Positions 1-8,451 of a DNA stretch of 64,000 bases are shown here, piece after piece. The translations under genes were made by a program, and so were the position numbers. The DNA lies in contig CAVTTP010000005.1 of NCBI GenBank assembly GCA_963737705.1, positions 434,001 through 498,000 of the forward strand, given 5' to 3'. The DNA is from PALSA-607 sp963737705 (GTDB taxonomy: Bacteria; Actinomycetota; Actinomycetes; Acidothermales; Acidothermaceae). The notes below the pieces were generated by a model, which was not told the origin of the DNA, did no database searches, and worked only from the letters and a program-made list of their open reading frames with translations. Within the stretch, counting starts at the first letter, position 1. The number at the start of each line of letters is the position of its first letter.

Positions 1-24
1 CCTTGACGAGTCGAGCGGACCACG

Positions 25-924
25 ATGACTGACAACCAGCACGAAGCCGTGGCGCCGCCGAACGCGGCAGAGATCGCTGCGGCTTACGCCGAGTGCGAGC
101 GCATCATGAAGACCGCCGCGAAGAACTTCTCCTACGGCATCAGGCTTCTCGCGCCCGCCAAACGAGGCGCGCTCGCAGCCGTCTACGCCTTTGCCCGGCG
201 CATCGACGACATCGGCGACGGCAACTTGCCGGCGCCGGAGAAGCTCCGGCTGCTCGACGACGCGCGCCGCGACATCAAAGCAATTGGTGGCGCGACGACC
301 GATCCGGTCTTGCTGGCGCTTACCGATGCGGCGTCTCGGCTACCGATTCCGGTGCCGGCTTTTCTCGAGCTCGTCGACGGCTGCGAACTCGATGTGCGAG
401 GCACGACTTACGAGACCTTCCCCGACCTCGTGCACTACTGCCGCTGCGTCGCGGGTTCGATCGGCCGCCTGTCGACCGGCGTGTTCGAAGCCTCCGACAT
501 GGTGGCCGCAAACCCACTCGCCGACGCGCTGGGGGTAGGACTCCAGCTCACCAATATCTTGCGCGACGTCCGTGAAGACCTCCAGAACGGACGCATCTAC
601 TTACCCCACGACGAACTCGAGGCGTCGGGCGTCGAGCTTCGGCTGGACGACGAGGGGTTTGTCGCCGATGACGGCGGCCGCACAACGACGCTGATACGCG
701 AACAGGCGGCCCGTGCCGAGAAGTGGTACGCCGAAGGCCTGCAGCTGCTGCCGCTGCTCGATTCGCGCAGCGCAGCCTGCTGCTCGGCGATGGCGGGGAT
801 CTATCACCGCCTCCTCAAGCGGATCGCACGCGACCCGCAGGCAGTGCTGCGCGAGCGGATCTCGCTACCTGCATGGGAAAAGGCCTACCTCGCGGCGCGC
901 AGTCTGACCACGAGCCGGCGATGA
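25..924 (+). CDS. hpnD: presqualene diphosphate synthase HpnD (squalene/phytoene synthase family)
   Basis: Predicted to condense two farnesyl diphosphates to presqualene diphosphate, the first step of the HpnCDE route to squalene. The 299-residue protein has the usual length for the family. Both aspartate-rich substrate/Mg2+ motifs are present: DDIGD at residues 61-65 and DVRED at 181-185 inside LTNILRDVRED. It starts at ATG 25, and its TGA overlaps the ATG of hpnE (ATGA at 921-924), so the two are probably translationally coupled. Only 24 bases precede it in the window, so an upstream hpnC cannot be seen. A phytoene synthase is the alternative, but the HpnE partner argues for squalene synthesis. 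Confidence 0.9.
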   Translation: MTDNQHEAVAPPNAAEIAAAYAECERIMKTAAKNFSYGIRLLAPAKRGALAAVYAFARRIDDIGDGNLPAPEKLRLLDDARRDIKAIGGATTDPVLLALTDAASRLPIPVPAFLELVDGCELDVRGTTYETFPDLVHYCRCVAGSIGRLSTGVFEASDMVAANPLADALGVGLQLTNILRDVREDLQNGRIYLPHDELEASGVELRLDDEGFVADDGGRTTTLIREQAARAEKWYAEGLQLLPLLDSRSAACCSAMAGIYHRLLKRIARDPQAVLRERISLPAWEKAYLAARSLTTSRR

Positions 925-2363
925 CAATGCGCACGAGCCAACCCAGCGTCATTGTCGTAGGCGGCGGACTCGCGGGGTTGTCCGCTGCCGTCACCGCCGC
1001 CGACGCAGGGTGGGCGGTCACGCTACTCGAATCGCGGGCGAGGCTCGGTGGCGCGACGCACTCGTTCACGCGAGCGTTCGAAGACGGCGAGATCGTCGTC
1101 GACAACGGCCAGCACGTCTTTCTGCGGTGCTGCACCGCCTATCGCGCATTCATCAGCCGACTCGGGGTTGAGGACCAAACGTTCCTCCAGTCGCGACTCG
1201 ACGTCCCGGTCATCGACCCCGGCACCGGCCGGATCGCGCGATTGCGCCGCGATCGGCTGCCGGCGCCGTTGCACTTGTCGCGCGCACTGCTGACGTACCG
1301 GCTGCTGACTCCGTGGCAGCGAATCCGCGCGATCGTTGCGATGCTCAAGCTCGACCGCGTGAACCGCGACGCACCCTCGTCCGATGCGCAGACGTTCGGC
1401 AGTTGGTTGGCTGCGCACGGCCAGTCGAAGCAGGTGCTCGAGCGCCTCATCGACGTGTTCACCGTCGCCACCCTGAACGCGCCGTCAGCCCAGGTGTCGC
1501 TGACCCTCGGTGCGATGGTTTTTCAGGACGGCTTGCTCCGCAAGGCCGACGCCTGCGACATCGGGGTGTCACGCGTCCCACTCGGCCAACTGCACGGCGA
1601 CGCCGCCGCCGCAGTGCTTGCTACTTACGACACCGACATCAGATTGCGCTCCCGCGTTCGCGCGGTCACGGCGGTCGCCGGCGCTTCCACGGACAACCAC
1701 CGCTGGCGCGTCGATACCGATGACACGAGCTTCGAGGCCGACGCCGTCGTGTTGGCGGTGCCCCATGACGTTGCCGCCGACCTGCTCCCGGCGGGATCGA
1801 TCGAAGACCCAGCAGCGGTGCGCGGCCTCGACGTGTCTCCGATCCTGAACGTGCACGTCATCTTCGATCGAACGGTCCTCACCGAACCCTTCATCGCAGC
1901 CGTCGACTCTCCCGCGCAGTTCGTCTTCGACCGCACGAAAGCTTCGGGCCTGCGCAGCGGGCAGTACGTCGCAGTTTCCGTCTCTGCCGCCGACGCGTGG
2001 ATCGACCAGCCGGTCGCGCAGTTGCGCGAGGAGTTCATGCCCGAGTTGTTGCGCGTGTTGCCGGCCGCCCGTAACGCGGTGGTACGAGACTTCTTCGTGA
2101 CCCGCGAACGCGAGGCAACGTTTCGCCCTGTGCCCGGCAGCGCGTCCCGCCGATTGCACACGACAACGAACGCGCCCGGCCTCGTTGTGGCGGGTGCATG
2201 GACAGCGACTGGTTGGCCCGCGACGATGGAAAGCGCCGTGCGCAGTGGCGTCGCTGCGGCGCACGCATTGCAGGAATGGCGCAGCGCGGCGACGACTTCT
2301 GAAGCACCCGAAGCCGCCGCCGTCCCGCCTTCCGAGGCGGCCGTGCACGAGGCGTCGGCGTGA
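921..2363 (+). CDS. hpnE: hydroxysqualene dehydroxylase HpnE (FAD amine-oxidoreductase fold)
   Basis: Predicted to reduce hydroxysqualene to squalene using FAD. From ATG 921 the protein is 480 residues. It opens with a Rossmann dinucleotide motif (GGGLAG at residues 14-19, then an acidic residue in LLES at about 35-38), as in phytoene desaturase-like flavoproteins. A longer in-frame extension back to 723 lies inside hpnD and is implausible. The gene overlaps hpnD by four bases, and the GTG of the next gene overlaps its TGA, so hpnD-hpnE-prenyl synthase is one tight operon. A carotenoid desaturase is the alternative, less likely next to HpnD. Confidence 0.88.
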   Translation: MTMRTSQPSVIVVGGGLAGLSAAVTAADAGWAVTLLESRARLGGATHSFTRAFEDGEIVVDNGQHVFLRCCTAYRAFISRLGVEDQTFLQSRLDVPVIDPGTGRIARLRRDRLPAPLHLSRALLTYRLLTPWQRIRAIVAMLKLDRVNRDAPSSDAQTFGSWLAAHGQSKQVLERLIDVFTVATLNAPSAQVSLTLGAMVFQDGLLRKADACDIGVSRVPLGQLHGDAAAAVLATYDTDIRLRSRVRAVTAVAGASTDNHRWRVDTDDTSFEADAVVLAVPHDVAADLLPAGSIEDPAAVRGLDVSPILNVHVIFDRTVLTEPFIAAVDSPAQFVFDRTKASGLRSGQYVAVSVSAADAWIDQPVAQLREEFMPELLRVLPAARNAVVRDFFVTREREATFRPVPGSASRRLHTTTNAPGLVVAGAWTATGWPATMESAVRSGVAAAHALQEWRSAATTSEAPEAAAVPPSEAAVHEASA

Positions 2364-3418
2364 CGTCGATATCGGTGACCGCTGCGGTTGACCCCGAATC
2401 GCCCGCGCTGACGGCACTCGCCGCCGCGCGCGAGTTGCTCGACGCGCCGATGCGCGAAGCGGTACGCAGGCTTGAGCCGTCAGTCCGAAACGTCGCTGCT
2501 TACCATTTCGGCTGGGTCGACGCCGACGGAAGCGACGGCGACGCGCACCGGGGCAAGGCCGTCCGCGGCACGCTCGCTTTGCTGTCCGCAGAGGCGGCGG
2601 GCGCCCCGGCGTCCGACGGCATACCAGGCGCACTTGCGGTGGAGTTCGTGCACAACTTCTCTTTGTTGCACGACGACGTGATGGACGGCGATACCGAGCG
2701 ACGGCACCGCTCGACGGCCTGGACGGTCTTTGGCAGCTCGGCCGCGATCCTCGCGGGCGACGCCTTGCTGGCGCTCGCGTTCGAGACGCTTCTCGATGTC
2801 GAGCCGGTGCGTGCCCAACACGCGCAGCGGTCTCTGGCGGTGGCGACGCAGCACCTCATCGTCGGCCAGGTCGGCGATTTGGAGTTCGAACGCCGCCTCG
2901 ACGTGACGCTCGACGAGTGCCTTGAGATGGCCGCCGGGAAGACCGCGTCGCTGCTGGCGTGTTCGGCGTCCATCGGTGCCCACCTCGCGGGAGCATCACC
3001 CGACGTCGTACACGCCCTTGAGGTCTTCGGCTACGAACTTGGGCTGGCGTTCCAGCTCGTCGACGACCTGCTGGGAATCTGGGGTGCGTCCGCCAGCACC
3101 GGAAAGCCGGTCGGCGCCGACTTGCGCGCCCGCAAGAACAGCCTGCCGGTCGTCGCAGCAATGAATTCCGGGACGGCGGCAGGCGAGGAATTGCGTAGCC
3201 TTTACGGATCCGGGGCACTGAACCCAGATGCTGACGACGATGAAGTGGCGCGGGCCACCGCCCTCGTCGACGAAGCGGGAGGCAGGGCCTGGGCCGTCGA
3301 CGAATCGCAGCGACGGCTCGAGCGCGCTTGCGAGGCGCTAAACGGGGCACCTCTCGATACGCGTACGACGCAGTTGCTGATCCAGATCGCGCAGTATGTG
3401 ACCGCCCGAGACCGTTAG
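2360..3418 (+). CDS. polyprenyl (farnesyl/geranylgeranyl) diphosphate synthase
   Basis: All-trans isoprenyl diphosphate synthase expected to supply FPP (or GGPP) to the HpnD step. The 352-residue protein carries the first aspartate-rich motif DDVMD at 105-109 followed by the RRHR segment, and the second, DDLLG, at 235-239. The second motif is an atypical DDxxG form, which is common in actinobacterial members. GTG 2360 overlaps the hpnE stop (GTGA), which fixes the start. Product chain length cannot be told from the sequence. No squalene-hopene cyclase follows within the window. Confidence 0.87.
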   Translation: MTSISVTAAVDPESPALTALAAARELLDAPMREAVRRLEPSVRNVAAYHFGWVDADGSDGDAHRGKAVRGTLALLSAEAAGAPASDGIPGALAVEFVHNFSLLHDDVMDGDTERRHRSTAWTVFGSSAAILAGDALLALAFETLLDVEPVRAQHAQRSLAVATQHLIVGQVGDLEFERRLDVTLDECLEMAAGKTASLLACSASIGAHLAGASPDVVHALEVFGYELGLAFQLVDDLLGIWGASASTGKPVGADLRARKNSLPVVAAMNSGTAAGEELRSLYGSGALNPDADDDEVARATALVDEAGGRAWAVDESQRRLERACEALNGAPLDTRTTQLLIQIAQYVTARDR

Positions 3419-3438
3419 CTGAGGAGGCCGAGCCGCGC

Positions 3439-4623
3439 ATGTCGACAGGACCGCTCATCACGCCGACGTCTTCCGTCTCCGCGTCGGCTGAAGCGGCGAT
3501 CGCGGCTAACAAGACGCCCGGTCCGCCGCCGGCACAGACGGTGCTGCCGCGGTGGCTGGTGACCGGCGGTGCGTGGTCGTGGCGACTGATCGCCCTCGGC
3601 ATCGTCGGCTACTTCCTGCTGAAGTTCATCCTTCGCATTGAAGTGGTCGTGCTTCCGATCCTCGCCGCGCTGGTGTTCTGCGCATTGCTGCGGCCGCTCG
3701 CCATCTTCTTCCAACACCACGGCCTCTCGCGGCTGCTTGCGACGTGGGCCGCCTTCCTGATCGCCGTGCTGGTCGTGCTCGGCGTCGGCACCCTCGTCGT
3801 CTACCGGGCGACGGTCGAATGGCACACCCTGGTGAAAGACCTGTCGGCGACCAGCGACAAGGTCCGACACTGGTTGTCGACCGGACCCTTACATCTGAAG
3901 GACCAAGACCTCGCCAACCTTCAACAGAAGGCGGTCGCGCAGCTCAATCAGCATCGGGGCGCGATCGTCAACACAGTGGTGAGTGGCGCGAGCGTGGCGG
4001 CGGAGTTCGCAGCAGGCCTCGTCTTGACCGCATTCATTACGTTCTTCTTCCTCTACGACGGCGAGCGGATCTGGACCTTCGTCACATCGCCATTCCGCTC
4101 CCGCACCGCCGAGCGGGTCGACCGCGCGGCGCTCGCCGCATGGACCACGTTGTCGGGCTACATCAGGGGCAGCGTGCTCATCGCGACATTTCACGCGCTG
4201 ATCATGGGCGTCGCTTTGTCTGTCCTCCGCGTGCCGCTCGTCGCACCGCTGACGCTCTTGGTGTTCATTACCAGCTTCGTCCCGCTCGTCGGCGTCCTCG
4301 TCGGTGGTGGCTTGGCGGTGTTCGTAACGATGGGCACGCAGGGGGTTACCCCAGGCCTGATCCTGCTAGGCATTCTGATCGTCGAACACCAACTCGAGGG
4401 GCACTTTCTGCAACCCATTGTCATGGGTCGCTCGGTCTCGCTACACCCGCTCGCGATTGCCCTCGCGCTGACCATCGGCTCGATCCTCGAGGGAGTCGTG
4501 GGCGCAATCGTTGCGGTACCGCTGGTCGCGATGTTCCACGCAGCATGGCCGCACTTGCGGGAGTCCGAACTTGTCGTTGCACCCGACGAGCCGCCACCAC
4601 CAGGCCACGTGCTGGTCGATTAG
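3439..4623 (+). CDS. AI-2E family transporter (PerM-like permease)
   Basis: Multi-spanning inner-membrane protein of the AI-2E/UPF0118 family, 394 residues from ATG 3439, which has a GAGGAGG ribosome-binding site about 12 bases upstream. Hydrophobic segments at about residues 45-110 (two or three helices), a hydrophilic 'cap' region at about 130-200, and a C-terminal cluster of helices match the family. The substrate is unknown; members have been linked to autoinducer-2 or Na+/H+ exchange. It follows the prenyl synthase by 20 bases and could be co-transcribed. Its TAG overlaps the stop of the convergent regulator gene. Confidence 0.8.
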   Translation: MSTGPLITPTSSVSASAEAAIAANKTPGPPPAQTVLPRWLVTGGAWSWRLIALGIVGYFLLKFILRIEVVVLPILAALVFCALLRPLAIFFQHHGLSRLLATWAAFLIAVLVVLGVGTLVVYRATVEWHTLVKDLSATSDKVRHWLSTGPLHLKDQDLANLQQKAVAQLNQHRGAIVNTVVSGASVAAEFAAGLVLTAFITFFFLYDGERIWTFVTSPFRSRTAERVDRAALAAWTTLSGYIRGSVLIATFHALIMGVALSVLRVPLVAPLTLLVFITSFVPLVGVLVGGGLAVFVTMGTQGVTPGLILLGILIVEHQLEGHFLQPIVMGRSVSLHPLAIALALTIGSILEGVVGAIVAVPLVAMFHAAWPHLRESELVVAPDEPPPPGHVLVD

Positions 4624-5006
4624 CTGGCGAACGTCAGCTCGAACCAGACCGTCTTTCCCGCACCCGATGGCGACACGCCCCACCGGCTCGCAAGGTCGTC
4701 CATCATCAACAACCCTCTGCCGGTACTGGCCAATCCGATCGGACGTCGTGGGGTCGGGAACGTTGGATTGCCATCGCTCACCTCTGCGCGCAACATGTGG
4801 TCGTCGGTCACGAGCCTGACCTCGACGTCGGTACGAGCGTGCACGATCGCATTCGTCACGAGTTCGCTGACCAGCAAGCTGGCTGCATCGACGAAATCGG
4901 ATCGTTCAGCTGGGACCTCCGCGTGGGCCGCCAACTCACCGCGGACCAGCCGCCGTGCCACAGCAACGCTGGAAGCATCGCACGGGAGCACGGTCCTGAC
5001 TTCCAT
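4620..5006 (-). CDS. ATP-binding anti-sigma/regulatory protein (HATPase_c, RsbW-like)
   Basis: Small GHKL-type ATPase of the serine-kinase/anti-sigma group common in actinomycetes, about 128 residues from ATG 5006. The N-box appears as SELVTNAIVHA, the G1 box as EVSDGNP and the G2 box as STGRGLLMMDDL near the C terminus. A TTG at 5078 would add 24 residues with no homology-like content, so the internal ATG is preferred, though its ribosome-binding site is weak. It is convergent with the AI-2E gene, sharing TTAG at 4620-4623. No partner sigma or anti-anti-sigma gene is adjacent, so the target is unknown. Confidence 0.75.
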   Translation of the reverse strand: MEVRTVLPCDASSVAVARRLVRGELAAHAEVPAERSDFVDAASLLVSELVTNAIVHARTDVEVRLVTDDHMLRAEVSDGNPTFPTPRRPIGLASTGRGLLMMDDLASRWGVSPSGAGKTVWFELTFAS

Positions 5007-5158
5007 GCGAAAAGGATACGAGTACGCATGGTCGCAAAACCGAGGGCTAGCTCGCGCCTCGCCGGGACGGTCTGACAACCTTCGCCAGTCTGCCCACGTT
5101 TCTCAGATCGGCCGGGTAAGGTCGGCCGGGTTCGCATCGACAGGAAGCAGGCAATCCA

Positions 5159-6331
5159 GTGCCGCAGGTTCGCGCTCGACAGCGGCACCAGATCGCCGCA
5201 ACCGCGCTCGTCGTGAGCGCAGGTTTGCTGCTGGCCGCTTGCACTCAAGCCGCCGCGCGATCGGACAAAACGAGCGCATCGTCCGCTGCGCCGGTTTCGT
5301 CCGCGAACTCACCCGCCGCGGAGTCCTCCGCACAGGCACTCGCGTCGTCGGCCTCTGCCGCTGCGTTGGCCGCCGGCGTATCGGGCGCGACCGGCGCCAG
5401 CCCTGGGGTCAGTTCCGCGCCCCCTCCCGTGCTCAGCGGAATCGACCCACTGACCGGCCTGCCGCCCACGAGTCCTAACGCCGAGAAGCGGCCCGCACTC
5501 GCGGTCAAGGTCGACAACGTCCAAGGTGCGTGGCCGCAAGCGGGGCTGAATCAGGCCGACATCGTTTACGACCTGCCGGTCGAGGGCGGCCTGACCCGGT
5601 TGCTCGCGATCTTCCACTCGGCGGACGTCCCGGTCATCGGCCCGATTCGGTCTGCGCGGCCGGTCGATGCCGACATCCTGCACTTGCTCGGACACTCGTA
5701 CTTCGCGTTCTCAGGCGGTACGTCGTCAGACCTCGGTCCGATCAACGACCACTCCAACGCGACTCCGATGTGGTGGGACGTCACGCCTTCGCTGTTCGTG
5801 ATTCGCCATGACCACGCCGTCCCGCATCAGGTATTTGGCACCACCGCAATGCTGTACGCGGGAGGCGAGGCACGCTCGCCGTCGACCACACCGCCACCAC
5901 CGATGTTCAGCTACCAGGTCGCGGTCCCGACGAACTCGGTGCCCGCTACCACGGTGACCGCGCAGTACAGCGCCGCGACCGCTGCCTGGACCTGGAACGG
6001 AACCCAATACCTGCGCAACCAGAGCGGTCATGCAGACCTCTTGATCGACGGCAGCCAGGTGACGGCCACGAACGTCGTCGTGATGTCGGTCAGCGTGAAG
6101 AACACCAGCGCACACGACTCCCACGGCACCGTCGTCCCGCTGCCGGTGGTGATCGGGTCGGGACAGGTCTGGGTGTTCCGCAACGGTGTCGTCGTTCACG
6201 GCACCTGGAGCCGACCGAACGAGAACGCACCGATGAAGCTGGCGACCACGAGCGGGCAGGTCATCCCGTTAATGCCAGGCCGCACGTGGGTCGAGGTCCT
6301 ACCGAACTCGAGCCTGCCAAAGATTGGCTGA
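5159..6331 (+). CDS. DUF3048 (YerB-like) lipoprotein
   Basis: Exported lipoprotein of unknown function, 390 residues from GTG 5159. The N terminus has a basic segment, a hydrophobic stretch and a lipobox ending LAAC at about residue 29. An Ala/Ser-rich linker to about residue 95 follows, then a DUF3048-type two-domain body (DPLTGLPP, and RSARPVDADILHL around residue 160). It probably sits on the outer face of the membrane. It is divergent from the HATPase gene. Its TGA (6329-6331) lies inside the first copy of a 25-base direct repeat shared with the 3' end of kynU. Confidence 0.82.
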   Translation: MPQVRARQRHQIAATALVVSAGLLLAACTQAAARSDKTSASSAAPVSSANSPAAESSAQALASSASAAALAAGVSGATGASPGVSSAPPPVLSGIDPLTGLPPTSPNAEKRPALAVKVDNVQGAWPQAGLNQADIVYDLPVEGGLTRLLAIFHSADVPVIGPIRSARPVDADILHLLGHSYFAFSGGTSSDLGPINDHSNATPMWWDVTPSLFVIRHDHAVPHQVFGTTAMLYAGGEARSPSTTPPPPMFSYQVAVPTNSVPATTVTAQYSAATAAWTWNGTQYLRNQSGHADLLIDGSQVTATNVVVMSVSVKNTSAHDSHGTVVPLPVVIGSGQVWVFRNGVVVHGTWSRPNENAPMKLATTSGQVIPLMPGRTWVEVLPNSSLPKIG

Positions 6332-6370
6332 GTTCCCACGTCACTGAATCGCCTGAGTTCCTACGTCACT
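6328..6370. repeat. 25-bp direct repeat spanning two convergent stop codons
   Basis: CTGAGTTCCYACGTCACT occurs at 6328-6345 and 6353-6370 (period 25, one mismatch). The first copy contains the TGA of the DUF3048 gene. The second contains the TAG of kynU on the other strand (6361-6363). The repeat fills the whole 29-base gap between the convergent genes. Confidence 0.9.
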
Positions 6371-7665
6371 CGCGATCGCTGCGGTGCGAACTCGCGATAG
6401 CGGCCCGACGTCGTGAGATCACGCAACCGGCGCATGGCCTCATGAACGTCGGCAAAGCTCGTGGTGAGTGCCGAAAGCCCGCACCGGATGAGATCGGGCT
6501 CGCGGTAGTCGGGCACGACGTGGTCGTCGATAAGCGCACGGCACAGCTGGTATGCCGCAGGATGGCGCAACGAGACATGCGATCCGCGCACGCGTGAATC
6601 ACGCGGGCTGGCAAGTTCAAAACCCAGCGGAACCAGCCACGCATCGTAGAGCTTGATCAGGTAGGACGTGAGCGCGATGCCCTTAGCGCGCATTGCGTCG
6701 ATGCCGGCCGCGGCTAGCAACGTCACACCGGCCTCGACAGACGTGAGTCCGACAATGTTCGGCGTACCGGTCGCGAACCGATCTATCGTCGGCGTCGGAT
6801 CGTACGCTTGACCCATCGCGAACTGGTCGCGCTGACCGAACCAGCCCCAGATCGGCTGTCGCAGCGTCGCCTGCAATTCCCTTCGCACATAGAGAAAAGC
6901 AGGCGAACCTGGACCACCGTCGAGGTACTTGTACGTGCAGCCGACTGCAAGATCGACGCCGTCCGCGTCGAGCGTGATCGGCACAGAGCCGACCGAGTGG
7001 CAGAGGTCCCAGAGCACGAGCGCACCTGCGTCGTGTGCGGCACGCGTGATGCCCGCCACGTCACTGATCGCCGACGAACGGTAGTCGACATGCGACAGGC
7101 ACACGAGGGCTGTGTCAGATCCAAGATCAAGGTCGGACGCCGAAGCACTGGCGAGCGGATCAACGTCGACGTACTGCAGACGCAAGCCCCGAGCCGAAGC
7201 GAGACCTTCGAGTACGTACCTGTCGGTGGGGAAGTTACCGGCCTCAGTGACGATCGTCTGGCGGCCCGGGCGCGCATCGAGAGCTGCAGCAGCGAGCTTG
7301 TAAAGGTTGATCGTCGTGGAGTCAGACACGAGCACCTGGCCGGTTGCCGCACCGAGAAGCTGCTCGCCGATCAAATCGCCAACGACTGCGGGTAACTCGA
7401 TCCAGGGCGGTCGGCCCGAACTCGACGGCTCACCCCACGATCCGACTCCGGCCGCCCACTCGCGGGCGACGAGATCGTTGATCGCGTCGAGCGCACCGAC
7501 CGTCGGGCGGCCAAGTGAGTTGCCGTCGAGGTAGATCAGCTCGTCGTCGTCCACGCCTGGAAAAGGCAGGAACTGCCGCCGAAAATCGCGGAGCGAATCG
7601 ATGTCGTCCAGCGCGTCGGCGTACCTGCGATCGGTGACGTCAGGACTCTCCGAGCCGCCCGGCAT
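6361..7665 (-). CDS. kynU: kynureninase
   Basis: PLP enzyme predicted to cleave kynurenine to anthranilate and alanine. At 434 residues the length is normal. Family motifs are clear: YLDGNSLGR at about 45-53, NFPTDRY at 145-151, WDLCHS at 219-224 (with Asp220 and His223 near the cofactor), and the PLP lysine Lys246 in TYKYLDGGPG. ATG 7665 lies 9 bases after the DUF3039 stop, so the two are likely co-transcribed. No tryptophan dioxygenase or formamidase lies nearby, so the rest of the pathway is elsewhere or the enzyme serves a salvage role. Confidence 0.93.
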   Translation of the reverse strand: MPGGSESPDVTDRRYADALDDIDSLRDFRRQFLPFPGVDDDELIYLDGNSLGRPTVGALDAINDLVAREWAAGVGSWGEPSSSGRPPWIELPAVVGDLIGEQLLGAATGQVLVSDSTTINLYKLAAAALDARPGRQTIVTEAGNFPTDRYVLEGLASARGLRLQYVDVDPLASASASDLDLGSDTALVCLSHVDYRSSAISDVAGITRAAHDAGALVLWDLCHSVGSVPITLDADGVDLAVGCTYKYLDGGPGSPAFLYVRRELQATLRQPIWGWFGQRDQFAMGQAYDPTPTIDRFATGTPNIVGLTSVEAGVTLLAAAGIDAMRAKGIALTSYLIKLYDAWLVPLGFELASPRDSRVRGSHVSLRHPAAYQLCRALIDDHVVPDYREPDLIRCGLSALTTSFADVHEAMRRLRDLTTSGRYREFAPQRSRVT

Positions 7666-7674
7666 GAACTCGAC

Positions 7675-7974
7675 CTACTCGGCCGGCTGGTCGCCGCCGG
7701 AGAGCACGTTCTCGTAAATGTCTTTGCACTCGGGACACACGGGGAAGCGCTTGGGGTCGCGTGAGGGGACCCACACCTTGCCGCACAACGCCGTGATCGG
7801 CGTGCCCATGACCGACGCCTCGACGATCTTGTCCTTGGGCGCGTAGTGGGCGAACCGCTCGTGGTCGCCGTCGCCGTTGGACAGCCGTGGTACCGGTCGA
7901 GCGTCCGTCTCCGGCATCGTCAAGGTGCCAAGGCCTGGCATCTCGGTCTGGGGCAGCTGCTCGACGTCGCTCAT
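7675..7974 (-). CDS. DUF3039 domain protein
   Basis: Actinobacterial protein of unknown function, 99 residues from ATG 7974. The C-terminal half holds the DUF3039 signature: HYAPKDKI, then ALCGKVWVPSRDPKRFPVC with a later CPEC-like pair, so three cysteines could form a small metal site. The N-terminal 30 residues are acidic and probably flexible. It sits upstream of kynU on the same strand and is divergent from the SnoaL-like gene. Confidence 0.82.
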   Translation of the reverse strand: MSDVEQLPQTEMPGLGTLTMPETDARPVPRLSNGDGDHERFAHYAPKDKIVEASVMGTPITALCGKVWVPSRDPKRFPVCPECKDIYENVLSGGDQPAE

Positions 7975-8094
7975 GCCCACGAGTCTAAACGAGCGACGCT
8001 CTTGACCTGGCCCTTGGGTGAAGGCCCAGCATCGGCTGCGTACCCACCACAAGTGGCAGCCACCGCATCCGTGCACAGCCCGAAGGAGTCCCCC

Positions 8095-8421
8095 ATGAGC
8101 GCCCCCGCTGTTGTCACCCGCTACCTGGCCGCCGCGGCTGCCGGAGAGTTCGCCACGCTGGCCGACTGCTTCACCGCCGACGGCACGGTGACTGACGAAG
8201 GACACACCTACCGCGGTCGCATCGAGATCATCGGCTGGCGTGAATCCCTTGCCAGCCAATTCACCTACACGGCGACCGTTACCAGCAGCGAGCCGATCAA
8301 CGACAGCGAGTACCGGGTCACGGCGCATTTAGTTGGCGATTTCCCCGGCGGGGTTGCCGACCTGACCTACCGCTTCGTCCTCGACGACGGTCTGATCGCT
8401 GACCTGACCATCGGCGACTAG
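8095..8421 (+). CDS. SnoaL/NTF2-like small protein
   Basis: A 108-residue protein with the cone-shaped NTF2/SnoaL fold pattern: an N-terminal helix with YLAAAAAGEF, a short strand containing DGTVTDEG, then RGRIEIIGW and a run of beta strands ending in LIADLTIGD. ATG 8095 has a strong AAGGAG ribosome-binding site at about 8084-8089. Function cannot be deduced; such folds serve as isomerases, hydrolases or ligand binders. A MerR regulator follows 30 bases downstream on the same strand. Confidence 0.7.
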   Translation: MSAPAVVTRYLAAAAAGEFATLADCFTADGTVTDEGHTYRGRIEIIGWRESLASQFTYTATVTSSEPINDSEYRVTAHLVGDFPGGVADLTYRFVLDDGLIADLTIGD

Positions 8422-8451
8422 CGGGCCTGCCGAGTAGCGGAGACTGGTGCA

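Noticed and set aside
723..920. Longer in-frame start for hpnE inside hpnD
   Set aside because: The flavoprotein family starts at the GGGLAG region, and ATG 921 makes the usual ATGA junction. The extension is a shadow of hpnD.
1569..2633. 354-residue antisense frame opposite hpnE and the prenyl synthase
   Set aside because: Arg/Pro/Ala-rich composition typical of high-GC antisense shadows; the plus-strand genes are clear.
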